Below are positions 6,592 to 15,510 of a DNA stretch of 44,939 nucleotides, in pieces; the first letter of the stretch is position 1; every line of letters begins with the position of its first letter. The notes below the pieces were generated by a model. That model made no database searches. It was not told the DNA's origin and saw only the letters and a list, made by a program, of their open reading frames with translations. Both the position numbers and the translations under genes were made by a program. The stretch is from an uncultured Bacteroidales bacterium (GTDB lineage: Bacteria > Bacteroidota > Bacteroidia > Bacteroidales > UBA932). The DNA lies in the NCBI GenBank assembly GCA_949300335.1, contig CASGDV010000097.1, positions 1 to 44,939 of the forward strand. The letters run 5' to 3'.

Positions 6592-7554
6592 TCAAGCCCT
6601 CCCGTATTTTTTCTGATGACAGAACCTGTTGATGAGCGGAACTGTCATGTTCATGATGAGAATAGCGAAGGACACTCCTTCAGGATATGCCCCGAAAAGT
6701 CTTATAACCATGGTAATCACACCTATACCTATACCGAATATTATACCTCCGAGATTGCTCATAGGAGAAGTGACATAGTCTGTCGCCATGAATACCGAAC
6801 CGAGAAGGATACCTCCCGTAAGAAGATGGAACAGAGGATCGGCATATTCCGTTGGATTCACAAGCCAGAAGATTCCGGCAAATACAAACACGGTGACAAG
6901 TATCGACAATGTGATATAAGGCTTGATGACTTTTCTTGCTAGAAGGTAAATGAAGCCTATGATAACTGCAATTGCCGAAAGTTCTCCTGCAGAGCCTCCT
7001 GTATTGAGGAACAGCATGTTAAGGTAATCCGTACCGGCTACGGCATTTATGCCCTCTTCCTTCAGGATGCCCAGCAGCGTGGAACCTGAGACTGCATCGG
7101 TAGCCTTGATAAAACCGCCGGTGCTTGCCCAGTTCGTCATATATGTCGGGAAAGACAGAAGCAGGAAAACACGTCCTGCGATTGCCGGATTGAAGAGATT
7201 CTGTCCAAGACCTCCGAATGTCATTTTGACGACTCCGATTGCTATTACGGCTCCGATGAAAACAACCCACCAAGGAGTCGTGGACGGAAGATTAAGAGCC
7301 AGAAGTATACCTGTAACTACAGCCGAGAAATCCGAAACCGCAGGCTTCTTTTTTAACATGAATCTGGTTATCAGATATTCCAGAGCTACACATGAAACGA
7401 TGCTCACACACAGTACCAATATTTCAGGCCATCCGTAGAAAAGGACGGATACTATCGTGACGGGCATCAAAGCAATCACCACATCAAGCATCAGGGAACT
7501 TGTGGAAGTCCTTGAATGTATATGAGGTGACGGTGAAACCAATAGTTTATCCAT
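6592..7554 (-). CDS. rnfD: Rnf ion-translocating oxidoreductase subunit D (covalent FMN)
   Basis: A 320-residue polytopic subunit of the RnfD/NqrB family. It starts MDKLLVSPSPHIHSRTSTSS, a typical family N-terminus, at the ATG at 7554; the open frame begins 9 bp earlier at a TTG. The sequence DAVSGSTLLG holds the covalent-FMN threonine of the SGAT-type motif. About nine or ten hydrophobic segments are visible, including GGLGQNLFNPAIAGRVF, strongly conserved in the family. RnfD passes electrons between RnfG and the rest of the membrane arm. It overlaps the rnfG leader and lies 29 bp after rnfC. Confidence 0.96.
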   Translation of the reverse strand: MDKLLVSPSPHIHSRTSTSSLMLDVVIALMPVTIVSVLFYGWPEILVLCVSIVSCVALEYLITRFMLKKKPAVSDFSAVVTGILLALNLPSTTPWWVVFIGAVIAIGVVKMTFGGLGQNLFNPAIAGRVFLLLSFPTYMTNWASTGGFIKATDAVSGSTLLGILKEEGINAVAGTDYLNMLFLNTGGSAGELSAIAVIIGFIYLLARKVIKPYITLSILVTVFVFAGIFWLVNPTEYADPLFHLLTGGILLGSVFMATDYVTSPMSNLGGIIFGIGIGVITMVIRLFGAYPEGVSFAILIMNMTVPLINRFCHQKKYGRA

Positions 7555-7583
7555 TTTATACAATATTCTTTATATTCAACTTG

Positions 7584-8945
7584 TTATTTTTTAGGAGCAG
7601 TCCTGCTTCTGATAATTCTTATGACATCGCCCTTGGCAAGTCTTATCACATCCAGCAAAGGTATGTTGGCCGGACAGCTGTAGAGACAGCAGCCGCATTC
7701 TATACAATCCTGAACGGCATTGGCCTCAAGTTCATCCATCATTCCGTTCTTTGCCAGCTTGTTCAGCAGGAAAGGCTCGAGTCCCATCGGACAGGCATCA
7801 GCACATTTTCCGCATCTGATACAGTTGCTCTGCGGCTTTCTCTTAGTCTGTTCTTCAGTCAGGAAAAGCACGGAAGATGTGCCTTTCAACGTGGCGGCAT
7901 CCAGATTTGCTATGGCCTTTCCCATCATTGGACCTCCGCTGACAACCTTTACTGCCTTTTCCGGCACGCCTCCAAGATAATCGATTATATATGAAACAGG
8001 CGTACCGACCCTTACAAGAAGATTGCTCTGTCTTGAAAAACAGTCTCCGGTTACCGTGACGGTATTGTCTACAATCGGCCTGTTTTTCTGTACCGCATCA
8101 TATACGGCAAGAGATGTTGCCACGTTCTGAACCACTGCACCGACATCTATAGGCAGTCCCATCGACCTGACCTGTCTGTGCATGACAGCATCGATCAGCT
8201 GTTTTTCACCACCCTGAGGATATTTTTTCTTCAAGGTCATTACTTCTATGCCGCTGTAATCCCCGGAAACGGCTTTGAGGGAAGACACGGCTTTTTTCAT
8301 TGCCTCGATAGCCTTCGGCTTGTTTTCCTCTATTCCGATTACGGTTCTTTCTACTCCGAGAACCTTTTTCATCAAAGCTGCTCCGATGACAATCTGCTCG
8401 CTTTTCTCGAGCATTATCCTGTAGTCCGAAGTAAGGTAAGGTTCACATTCCGCTCCATTCAGGATAAGCACTTCCGCTTTTTTGTCCGGAGGAGGACAAA
8501 GTTTGACATTGGTCGGGAAAGTTGCACCACCCAGACCTACGACTCCGTTGTTCTTGATACGATCGATTATGAAAGATTTGTCCTGAGGTATTTCCGTCAC
8601 AAGCCTGTCACTGGTATCAATGCCTTCCATCCATTCATCACCTTCGACATCTATTTCCACATGGATTACCGGAATTCCGGCAAGGTCTTTTCTCAGACCT
8701 ACTGATTTGACTGTTCCGGAAACAGAGGAATGAACATATGCGGAAATGAAAGCTGTAGGCTCGCCTATGACCTGACCTGTCTTGACCTTGTCACCCGGTG
8801 CCACAATGGCTTTTGCAGGTCCACCGAGATGCTGGGCCATGGAAATGTAAACGGTCTTTGGAGCAGGAAGCACCTCTATCGCGCAATCTGCCGATATCTT
8901 GCTGTCATTCGGGTGAACTCCTCCTATTGAAAATGTGTTCTTCAT
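7584..8945 (-). CDS. rnfC: Rnf ion-translocating oxidoreductase subunit C (NADH-binding)
   Basis: A 453-residue peripheral subunit of the NuoF-like type that binds NAD(H) and FMN on the cytoplasmic face. It starts MKNTFSIGGVHPNDSKISAD, with an early barrel-sandwich region, then GVVGLGGATFPTNVKL (nucleotide-binding glycine-rich loop), LNGAECEPYLTSD, and the C-terminal pair of [4Fe-4S] motifs CIRCGKCADACP and CIECGCCLYSCP. It lacks the long repetitive C-terminus of the E. coli homologue. Only 1 bp separates it from the rnfB stop codon, so the two are probably translationally coupled. Confidence 0.96.
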   Translation of the reverse strand: MKNTFSIGGVHPNDSKISADCAIEVLPAPKTVYISMAQHLGGPAKAIVAPGDKVKTGQVIGEPTAFISAYVHSSVSGTVKSVGLRKDLAGIPVIHVEIDVEGDEWMEGIDTSDRLVTEIPQDKSFIIDRIKNNGVVGLGGATFPTNVKLCPPPDKKAEVLILNGAECEPYLTSDYRIMLEKSEQIVIGAALMKKVLGVERTVIGIEENKPKAIEAMKKAVSSLKAVSGDYSGIEVMTLKKKYPQGGEKQLIDAVMHRQVRSMGLPIDVGAVVQNVATSLAVYDAVQKNRPIVDNTVTVTGDCFSRQSNLLVRVGTPVSYIIDYLGGVPEKAVKVVSGGPMMGKAIANLDAATLKGTSSVLFLTEEQTKRKPQSNCIRCGKCADACPMGLEPFLLNKLAKNGMMDELEANAVQDCIECGCCLYSCPANIPLLDVIRLAKGDVIRIIRSRTAPKK

Positions 8946-8946
8946 A

Positions 8947-9795
8947 CTAAGCTTCCTCCTTCATTACAGGTTTTACTACTGGAAAATTGACTGCATGTAT
9001 GGCTCCGGTAGGACATTCGGCAACGCATTTCTTGCACAACTTGCATTTGTTGAAATCAATGTAAGCGACATTGTGTTCGACGGTAATCGCGCCGAAAGGA
9101 CAAACTTTGGCGCATTTGCCGCAGCCGATACATGCCGATTTGCAAGATTTCCTTGCCACTGCACCCTTCTCCATGTTTACACAGGAAACAAAGACTCTCC
9201 TGTTCTTAGGACCTTTGTTCCTGAGTTCAATGATTCTCTTGGGACAAGCCTTTACACAGGCACCGCAAGCCGTACATTTTTCCTCATCGACAACCGGAAG
9301 CCCTGTTACGGGATCCATTGACAACGCTCCGAACTGGCATGCGGAGACACAGTCTCCGCAGCCGAGACAACCGTAGAAACAGCCGGTATCCCCGCTGTAC
9401 AGAGCCGCCTTGACCTTGCATGAGGATACTCCGTCATAGTCATTGACACGCGGGCGGTTTTCACAAGTACCGTTACAACGCACAACTGCCACCATGGGAG
9501 CTTTTTCCTTAACTTCCAGGCCGAGGACCGCGGCCACTTTCTTCATCACATCATTACCACCCACAGGACAGAAGTTCTTGTCGAGATCGGAAGCTTCGAC
9601 ACAGGATTGGGCAAAAGCCCTGCACCCTGCAAATCCGCAACCTCCGCAATTCGCTCCCGGCATGACCTTCTCGACCTCATCGATTCTCGGGTCTTCCTCA
9701 ACCTTGAATTTCTTTGCCACAAGGAAGAGGACCACCGCAAGCACCGTTCCAAGCACGGTAATGATTGCAATAGTCCAAATAATTGTTGTAGTCAT
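8947..9795 (-). CDS. rnfB: Rnf ion-translocating oxidoreductase subunit B (ferredoxin-type)
   Basis: A 282-residue iron-sulfur subunit that accepts electrons from ferredoxin. One N-terminal membrane helix (about residues 6-27) is followed by the CGGCGFAGCRAFAQSC cluster motif, then four ferredoxin-like CxxCxxCxxxC motifs: CLGCGDCVSACQ, CTACGACVKACP, CIGCGKCAKVCP and CKLCKKCVAECP. The extra clusters compared with the E. coli protein are usual in anaerobes. It is the first rnf structural gene, 12 bp after rseC. Confidence 0.96.
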   Translation of the reverse strand: MTTTIIWTIAIITVLGTVLAVVLFLVAKKFKVEEDPRIDEVEKVMPGANCGGCGFAGCRAFAQSCVEASDLDKNFCPVGGNDVMKKVAAVLGLEVKEKAPMVAVVRCNGTCENRPRVNDYDGVSSCKVKAALYSGDTGCFYGCLGCGDCVSACQFGALSMDPVTGLPVVDEEKCTACGACVKACPKRIIELRNKGPKNRRVFVSCVNMEKGAVARKSCKSACIGCGKCAKVCPFGAITVEHNVAYIDFNKCKLCKKCVAECPTGAIHAVNFPVVKPVMKEEA

Positions 9796-9807
9796 CGTAT
9801 CTAATAT

Positions 9808-10239
9808 TTAATTCTGTTTTTTCCTGATATAAAACACGAAGTCCTTCGCCAGACAGTCTCTCAGAAGATAGATCACGACATAATATAATCCGACACCGCC
9901 CAGAGCTGCCAGACCGACATAGGCCTCATGCCTGATAACGGGCGACAAAGATAGTATTAAAATCATTAAAACAAGCAAAGGAATCACATAAGATATCCAT
10001 ACCGCCTTCAACCCCATAGTCTTCCTGAGAAACACATTGACTTCATCGCCGGGATGATATTCTTCATAAGGGTCCGTCGGCACCGAAATAAGTTTGACCT
10101 GTTCTTCTGAAACCCCGCAGAGTCCTTTTGCATGACACGAAGAGCACGCCGATGACGAAATTATCTCCACCGTCGTAAATTCAGGAGTGATCTCGATTAT
10201 CCTGCCGAGATGCGAAATGTCACTATGTTTCATTTTCAT
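9808..10239 (-). CDS. rseC: RseC/MucC-family membrane protein
   Basis: A 143-residue protein with the family Cys motif CSSCHAKGLCGVS near residue 32 and two transmembrane helices (about 80-100 and 108-126). RseC homologues commonly sit beside rnf genes; in E. coli RseC and the Rsx (Rnf) complex act together to keep SoxR reduced. A role in assembly or electron supply of Rnf is inferred from context here. Two in-frame ATGs (10239 and 10233) are possible starts. It lies directly upstream of rnfB and 5 bp downstream of the DUF3108 gene. Confidence 0.88.
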   Translation of the reverse strand: MKMKHSDISHLGRIIEITPEFTTVEIISSSACSSCHAKGLCGVSEEQVKLISVPTDPYEEYHPGDEVNVFLRKTMGLKAVWISYVIPLLVLMILILSLSPVIRHEAYVGLAALGGVGLYYVVIYLLRDCLAKDFVFYIRKKQN

Positions 10240-10244
10240 TCTGT

Positions 10245-11117
10245 CTATTTTCTTTCCATTATCAATGATGAGAACGGATGCTTGAGTCCGGTATATGATT
10301 CCAGACGTCCCGAGGCAGTCCCTACAAGTAACGGAGCTTCGAAATAAACGGGCAGTCTGTTGTCATCATCGGAAATCCATATCATCATGTCCTCTTCTCC
10401 GGTGAACACCCCTCCGGCAAGAAGTTTCGCCGCAAATTTCACAGTGCGCACCTTTCCCAACCCTTTTATGTCCTTGATTTCCCGTCCATACATTATGAAG
10501 TACACGTCATATACATCATCATCTATTGAAAAAGTCATGGGATATCTTATTCCCGGCCTGACTTTCGAAAAATCCATGTTCCTTGCAAAGAAGAAAAGGG
10601 CGGGCAAATCGAATGTACACTTCGTAAGGGGAATTTCAATGGACCTCTCCCCTTTTTTCGAAGAATATACATTCGCCTTTATATGGCTGTCCTTGCCTTC
10701 CCAGTAATATATGTAGTCGTTTTTCGCTATATATCTGCCTTCCTGCGTATTTCTTGTAAAACGGAGCGGTACCAGAGAATCGCATGAGAACCATGACTGG
10801 AAATCCTCCCTGACCTTGAAAAAAAGATCGAATATCCTGGTCGTCTGTCCGTAAACCTTGCAATGGAATGCCGGTATTCCGTTGAACGACTGCCTGTCCA
10901 GGTTGACTGTTGCCCATCCCACATCCGAATTTATCGTCCCCCAGACATAATGCATCGTGAAACGGAGATGCTCCCCTTCGTCAAAAGCCAGTGAATCCGG
11001 ATGAAGATTCTTTACGGGAATGCAAAATGTCTCCCTGCCGTTTCCTTCCTGAGCCGACAGAAAAATCGGTACGAGCGATAAAAACGCTGCGGACAAAAAA
11101 GACATTGCAACCCTCAT
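10245..11117 (-). CDS. Exported DUF3108-domain protein
   Basis: A 290-residue protein with a signal peptide (MRVAMSFLSAAFLSLVPIFLS, then AQEG) and a DUF3108 region beginning at FDEGEHLRFTMHYVWGTINSD. The pattern includes GKVYGQT-like strands, DFQSWFSCDSLVPLRFTRN and the late DDDNRLPVYFEAPLLVGTASG. Family members are periplasmic or outer-membrane associated beta-rich proteins of unknown function in Bacteroidota. The frame is open back to 11177 inside dnaB, but the ATG at 11117, just after the dnaB stop at 11122, gives a clean signal peptide; 11132, overlapping the dnaB stop, is the alternative. Confidence 0.82.
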   Translation of the reverse strand: MRVAMSFLSAAFLSLVPIFLSAQEGNGRETFCIPVKNLHPDSLAFDEGEHLRFTMHYVWGTINSDVGWATVNLDRQSFNGIPAFHCKVYGQTTRIFDLFFKVREDFQSWFSCDSLVPLRFTRNTQEGRYIAKNDYIYYWEGKDSHIKANVYSSKKGERSIEIPLTKCTFDLPALFFFARNMDFSKVRPGIRYPMTFSIDDDVYDVYFIMYGREIKDIKGLGKVRTVKFAAKLLAGGVFTGEEDMMIWISDDDNRLPVYFEAPLLVGTASGRLESYTGLKHPFSSLIMERK

Positions 11118-11121
11118 GGCA

Positions 11122-12618
11122 TCAGAATTCATTGTTTGTCTGGAAATCGGCTCCCGTATCAAAAGGCATGTCTTCATTCATGACTGACGGGAAATCCCCG
11201 AAATCCATATTTGACAGAGTATCCTCCATATCCACAAAGCGGACTTCGGAAGCCCTGAACATCATCGGAATATCGGCGATTGCACCGTTCCTGTGCTTGG
11301 CTATTATTATCTGTGTCTTTCCCTGATCTTCAGGATTCTCGTTCAGACCCTGATAGTCGAACCTGTGTATGAATATGACCATGTCGGCATCCTGTTCTAT
11401 TGAACCGGATTCACGGAGATCGCTCAGTTGAGGCTTGTAATTTGAGTTCTGCCTCTGCACGGCCTGCCTGCTGAGCTGCGAAAGGGCAATCACAGGAACA
11501 TTCAGTTCCTTGGCAGTAGCCTTCAAGGTTCTGGATATCGCAGCGACTTCCTGTTCCCTCAGTCCCCTGAGTTCGACTGGTCCCTGCATCAGCTGAAGGT
11601 AATCTACAATCACCAGCCTTACGCCTTTCTGCTTGACAAGTCTTTTTACTTTAGAACGGAATTCCATGACTGGCATCGACGGAGTATCGTCTATATACAG
11701 GGGCGCCTTTGCAAGTTCCTTGAGTTTCAACTCCAGCTGATCCCATTCATAAGGCTCAAGTTTCTCGCCTCCCTTTATCTTATCCGCACTCAATCCGGTC
11801 TCTGAAACCATCATACGCTTTACAAGCTGGATGGCGGACATTTCAAGCGAGAACACGGCAACCGGCATGTTGTACATGACCGCAGCATTCCTCGCCACAT
11901 TCAGGACAAATGCAGTCTTTCCCACAGAAGGTCTTGCAGCAAGAATGATAAGGTCCGAAGGCTGCCAGCCGAGAGTTATCTTGTCAATTGAGGCAAAACC
12001 TGAAGGGACGCCGCTCATCGAATCCTTGCTCTGCAGTCTCTCGATATCTGAAATGGCCTGATTGATTACGGAACCTATATCCTGGACATCTTTCCTGACA
12101 TTATTCTTGATTGCATCGAACACCTTGGTCTGGGCCATGTCTATCAGGGAATCCACATTGATGCTTTCGTCATAGGAAGATTGCAGTATGCTGTATGATG
12201 CCGTTATCAGAGCCCTCTGGATTGCTTTCTGCTTAAGTATCTTTATATGATGCTCGACATGCGCCGCAGCACCGACCTTCTGCGACAGCATCGCCAGAGT
12301 CGCCGCTCCGCCTATGATTTCAAGGTTTCCAGTAGCCGCCAGTTTCTGTGTAACCGTCAGGATATCTATCGGAGCATGTTCGTCGACAAGCTTGCGCATC
12401 GCCTCGAATATCATCCTGTTCTTCTCGCTGTAGAAGCACTCGGCAGACAACTCTTCCATCGCCTCATCTACACAGTTCGGCTCTATCAGCATCGATGCGA
12501 TGACTGCCTCCTCAACGTCAAGGGCCTGAGGTGGTTTGTTTCCCATCTCAAGCCCAAGTATATCCAAATTTACTGAATCCTTTTTTCCGGCCGTTCTTTT
12601 CTTAACTTCTCCAGGCAT
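11122..12618 (-). CDS. dnaB: Replicative DNA helicase DnaB
   Basis: A 498-residue hexameric helicase that unwinds DNA ahead of the replication fork. The N-terminal primase-interacting domain begins at PPQALDVEEAVIASMLIEPN (about residue 29). The RecA-like domain has the Walker A ARPSVGKTAF (Lys234), FSLEMS, a Walker B LVIVDYLQLM, and the GLREQEVAAISRTLKATAKE and LSQLSRQAVQRQ blocks. It ends with an acidic tail. Length is normal. It is embedded in the leftward train between the zinc-ribbon and DUF3108 genes, with 6 bp to its upstream neighbour. Confidence 0.97.
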   Translation of the reverse strand: MPGEVKKRTAGKKDSVNLDILGLEMGNKPPQALDVEEAVIASMLIEPNCVDEAMEELSAECFYSEKNRMIFEAMRKLVDEHAPIDILTVTQKLAATGNLEIIGGAATLAMLSQKVGAAAHVEHHIKILKQKAIQRALITASYSILQSSYDESINVDSLIDMAQTKVFDAIKNNVRKDVQDIGSVINQAISDIERLQSKDSMSGVPSGFASIDKITLGWQPSDLIILAARPSVGKTAFVLNVARNAAVMYNMPVAVFSLEMSAIQLVKRMMVSETGLSADKIKGGEKLEPYEWDQLELKLKELAKAPLYIDDTPSMPVMEFRSKVKRLVKQKGVRLVIVDYLQLMQGPVELRGLREQEVAAISRTLKATAKELNVPVIALSQLSRQAVQRQNSNYKPQLSDLRESGSIEQDADMVIFIHRFDYQGLNENPEDQGKTQIIIAKHRNGAIADIPMMFRASEVRFVDMEDTLSNMDFGDFPSVMNEDMPFDTGADFQTNNEF

Positions 12619-12624
12619 GACAGA

Positions 12625-13434
12625 TTATTCGAAATCAGGATTCACCAGTATACGTCCGCAATATTCGCAAATGATCAGTTTCTTGTTGGAAGCAATGTCT
12701 ATGAGTTTCTGCGGTGCGATTGTATTGAAACAGCCGCCGCATGAATCGCCGTTGAAAACGGATACTACAGCCAGTTTGTTGTTGCAGCTGTTTCTTATCC
12801 TTTCGTAGGCACTCATAGTTCTGGCGTCTATTTTCTCGGCACATGCACCCCTGTTCTTGCGGAGCCTTTCCTCTTCCTTAGCCGTCGACTCTACAATTGT
12901 GGACAGTTCCTCCTTCTTTATCTTCAGGTCGTCATTCTTCACCGAAATCTTGTCCTTGACATTTTCAAGTTCAGCTTTCTTCTCAATGATTTCATCCTTG
13001 GCCTCGGCTATTCTCTTCTCCGCAATTTTCCTCAACAGATCCTGATTCTCTATTTCCTTGTTCAGGGAGTCGTATTCCCTGCTGTTGCTCACATTGTCAA
13101 CCTGAGCCTTGTATTTTTCTATCTGGCTGTCACACTCCACGATATTGTGCTTGTTGTCGGCAATTTTCCTGTTCAGGTCTTCCACATATGCCGCTATTCC
13201 GGCAGACTTGGCTTTCAGGTCAGCTATCTCAGCCTCAAGATTCTCAACCTCGACCGGAAGTTCTCCGCGAAGCTGGAGTATCTTGTCGATTTCGGTATCC
13301 GCCTGCTGCAGGGCATAAAGAGTCTTGAGCTTTTCCTCCACGCTCAGATCCGAATCCGCAAAATTCTTCTGAATGGATACGAAAGTCTCCCTCTGGTCGA
13401 TAGGTGTCTCTATTTTTTTTGTCTTTTTAGCCAT
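12625..13434 (-). CDS. Coiled-coil protein with a C-terminal C4 zinc ribbon
   Basis: A 269-residue protein. Residues about 30-200 form a long antiparallel coiled coil rich in Glu, Lys and Leu. The C-terminus has a four-cysteine zinc ribbon, CGGC (about 231-234) and CEYC (about 255-258), in the arrangement of the DUF164/zf-RING_7 family. Members are widespread and are thought to bind nucleic acid or ribosome-related partners, but the role here is not established. It lies 5 bp downstream of the Nif3-like gene, a pairing common in Bacteroidota and Firmicutes, and 6 bp upstream of dnaB. Confidence 0.88.
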   Translation of the reverse strand: MAKKTKKIETPIDQRETFVSIQKNFADSDLSVEEKLKTLYALQQADTEIDKILQLRGELPVEVENLEAEIADLKAKSAGIAAYVEDLNRKIADNKHNIVECDSQIEKYKAQVDNVSNSREYDSLNKEIENQDLLRKIAEKRIAEAKDEIIEKKAELENVKDKISVKNDDLKIKKEELSTIVESTAKEEERLRKNRGACAEKIDARTMSAYERIRNSCNNKLAVVSVFNGDSCGGCFNTIAPQKLIDIASNKKLIICEYCGRILVNPDFE

Positions 13435-13439
13435 AACGC

Positions 13440-14216
13440 TTAAAAATAATATATCGGGTTACTATTATTGATATTGTCTGCAATGCGAACTGCAAAGGTA
13501 GGAAATTTTTTCTTTATCAGTGAAAATAAAATATCTACAATGTCAATTTCACTTTCAAAATGCCCGACATCCATCAGCATGAAATCCTTTCCCGTGAAAA
13601 AATGGTGATATGAAATGTCGCCGCAAAGATACAGCTGGGCACCTTTTTCCATTGCCAGTCCGATTAGAGAGGATCCTGCGCCTCCGCACATAGCCACACG
13701 CGATATCGGTTTTTGGATGGGAGCCGACATTCTCAGACACGGCAGGCCGAATTTCTTCTTCACAAGTTCTGCAGCAGCCATGGCCTCCATCGGAACAGGG
13801 AAGTTTCCTATCGCTCCCAATCCGGTTCCATCGTGACCGTCAAGCACTTCTACGTCAGACAGTCCGAGTTTCAATGCCATCGCTCCGCTGACTCCGCCGA
13901 TGACCTTGTCTGCCGAAGTATGGGCGGCATACACGTTTATTCCGGCCCTGACAGCTTTAACAATCGCCGCTCCGACAGGATCATCGCATGAAATCTTCCG
14001 GATTCCGCTGAAAATGAGCGGATGATGCGTTATTATCATATCTGCCCCTGATGACACGGCTTCATCGACAAGCGCCTCGGAACAGTCAAGGCTTATGATG
14101 GCGGATGTAACTTCATTGTCTTCCGAGCCTATGCACAACCCGCTGTTATCCCAGCTTTCCTGATTTTCAAGAGGGGCGAATTCCTCTATTGCAGATATCA
14201 GATCCCTTACCTTCAT
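13440..14216 (-). CDS. Nif3-like dinuclear metal-centre protein
   Basis: A 258-residue member of the Nif3/YbgI family (annotated in some species as GTP cyclohydrolase 1 type 2). The metal-binding residues appear in IITHHPLIFSG (His-His near residue 62), YAAHTSADKV (His98) and the C-terminal DVGHFESE. Members form a hexameric toroid with a two-metal site per subunit; the physiological reaction is unsettled. This is the short form, without the roughly 100-residue central insertion found in many relatives. It is separated from the MerR gene by a single base and precedes the zinc-ribbon gene. Confidence 0.92.
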   Translation of the reverse strand: MKVRDLISAIEEFAPLENQESWDNSGLCIGSEDNEVTSAIISLDCSEALVDEAVSSGADMIITHHPLIFSGIRKISCDDPVGAAIVKAVRAGINVYAAHTSADKVIGGVSGAMALKLGLSDVEVLDGHDGTGLGAIGNFPVPMEAMAAAELVKKKFGLPCLRMSAPIQKPISRVAMCGGAGSSLIGLAMEKGAQLYLCGDISYHHFFTGKDFMLMDVGHFESEIDIVDILFSLIKKKFPTFAVRIADNINNSNPIYYF

Positions 14217-14217
14217 T

Positions 14218-14535
14218 TCATATCATATTTCTGGTCTCAAGTAATTGAGCGCGTATTTCTTTCAATGACTCCAGCAGTTTAACTTCCGAAGAAACCTTCG
14301 CATAGTTCTCGGAAAGATGTTTCCTGACACCGTCCAGCGTCATTCCGGAACCGTTCACCAGATGATGGATGTTCTTCAGACACTTAAGATCGTTTTCCGT
14401 GAATAGTCTGTTGCCCTTTGCATTCCTCGAAGGCCTGACATATTCAGGGAACCTGTTCGCCCAGAAACGGACGAGAGACGTGTTCTCGCCAAGAATGTCT
14501 GCGACCTCCCCGATAGTATAAAACAATTTCTTCAT
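14218..14535 (-). CDS. MerR-family transcriptional regulator (short)
   Basis: A 105-residue MerR-type regulator. The winged helix-turn-helix covers residues 4-70: FYTIGEVADILGENTSLVRF, then FPEYVRPSRNAKGNRLFTEN, where the usual Y-D-x-x-G is replaced by R-N-A-K-G. A short helix follows and there is no effector domain. In Bacteroidota such short MerR proteins sit next to M23 peptidase genes, as here (13 bp downstream of the second peptidase). It presumably binds an operator near its own operon; the target cannot be read from the sequence. Confidence 0.88.
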   Translation of the reverse strand: MKKLFYTIGEVADILGENTSLVRFWANRFPEYVRPSRNAKGNRLFTENDLKCLKNIHHLVNGSGMTLDGVRKHLSENYAKVSSEVKLLESLKEIRAQLLETRNMI

Positions 14536-14548
14536 CGTCCTTCAATGA

Positions 14549-15499
14549 CTAATCCATGGACTGGCCCGTGGTAACTGAATAATAAAGCATGTCGGCATAC
14601 CTGTAAGGGTCTACCGATCCGAAAAAATAATGCAGCGGATCAAGGCTGACGGTATCCTTAATGACCTCATAGTGCAGATGCGGGGCAAAGGAATTGCCGG
14701 AAACACCAACATGTCCGACCAGACTGCCCCTGACAACCTTCCGGCCTGCGGCAGTCCTGATATCCTCAAGATGGGCATATTTGGTGCTGTATCCGTTGCC
14801 ATGGTCGATAACGACGACATTGCCCTGTCCTTTGCGCGACCTTATGACCTTGGACACGATTCCGTCTGCAGCAGCCACGACACTGTCTCCGGCATGGGCT
14901 ACGATATCCAGACCGGAATGATAGGCACCGACCTTATAGAAAGGATTCATCTTGTTGCCGACCGAAGCTCCAGTCCTTGCCGGTGTGAAATCCGTAAGGG
15001 GAAGGAAAAGAGGAGGTACGGCAGTGCCGTCATCTCCAAGCAGCGCATATATTTCGCGGAAATTAGCCTCCACCCTGTCGGTCATCTTCTCCATGAGCTC
15101 AAGCCTTGCAGCAGAAAAAGCCACCATATCCGCATCCCTGACGGAATCTTCTTCGGCAATCAGACCTTCGAGAAAAAAGTCTCCGGAATACGGGGCCGGG
15201 GAATGGAATATTCCATTGTATATTTCATTATCCTTCACTTTCAGCCCTTCCACCACATCCGAAAGCAGTTCTTCCTTTGCCTTCATGTCGGGATAGATTG
15301 TCTCGAACATGTCATTTTCATTCTGAAGTTTTCTTTCGGTATCCGTATTGATGAAAAGGGCGAATACGATATAGTACAGGACAGCAAGGGAAACGCTGGC
15401 TATGAAATATTTCAGAATGCGCCCCAGAATTCCGGCCACATTTTTTCCGGATTTTTTGAACCTGAAACTGTCCTTGTCATAGATATACTGTCTTTTCAT
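14549..15499 (-). CDS. M23-family membrane-anchored peptidase, second of a tandem pair
   Basis: A 316-residue protein with a cytoplasmic N-terminus, one transmembrane helix (about 28-50), a periplasmic coiled-coil linker, and a C-terminal LytM/M23 metallopeptidase domain. The zinc site is complete: AYHSGLDIVAHAGD gives the H-x3-D ligands and APHLHYEVI the HxH ligand; KYAHLED supplies the further active-site histidine. It should cut peptide cross-links in peptidoglycan, or activate amidases like EnvC. It is a paralogue of the adjacent gene (15511-16521). The pairing of two active copies in tandem suggests a shared complex or divided roles. Confidence 0.9.
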   Translation of the reverse strand: MKRQYIYDKDSFRFKKSGKNVAGILGRILKYFIASVSLAVLYYIVFALFINTDTERKLQNENDMFETIYPDMKAKEELLSDVVEGLKVKDNEIYNGIFHSPAPYSGDFFLEGLIAEEDSVRDADMVAFSAARLELMEKMTDRVEANFREIYALLGDDGTAVPPLFLPLTDFTPARTGASVGNKMNPFYKVGAYHSGLDIVAHAGDSVVAAADGIVSKVIRSRKGQGNVVVIDHGNGYSTKYAHLEDIRTAAGRKVVRGSLVGHVGVSGNSFAPHLHYEVIKDTVSLDPLHYFFGSVDPYRYADMLYYSVTTGQSMD

Positions 15500-15510
15500 G
15501 GCAGGGGAAT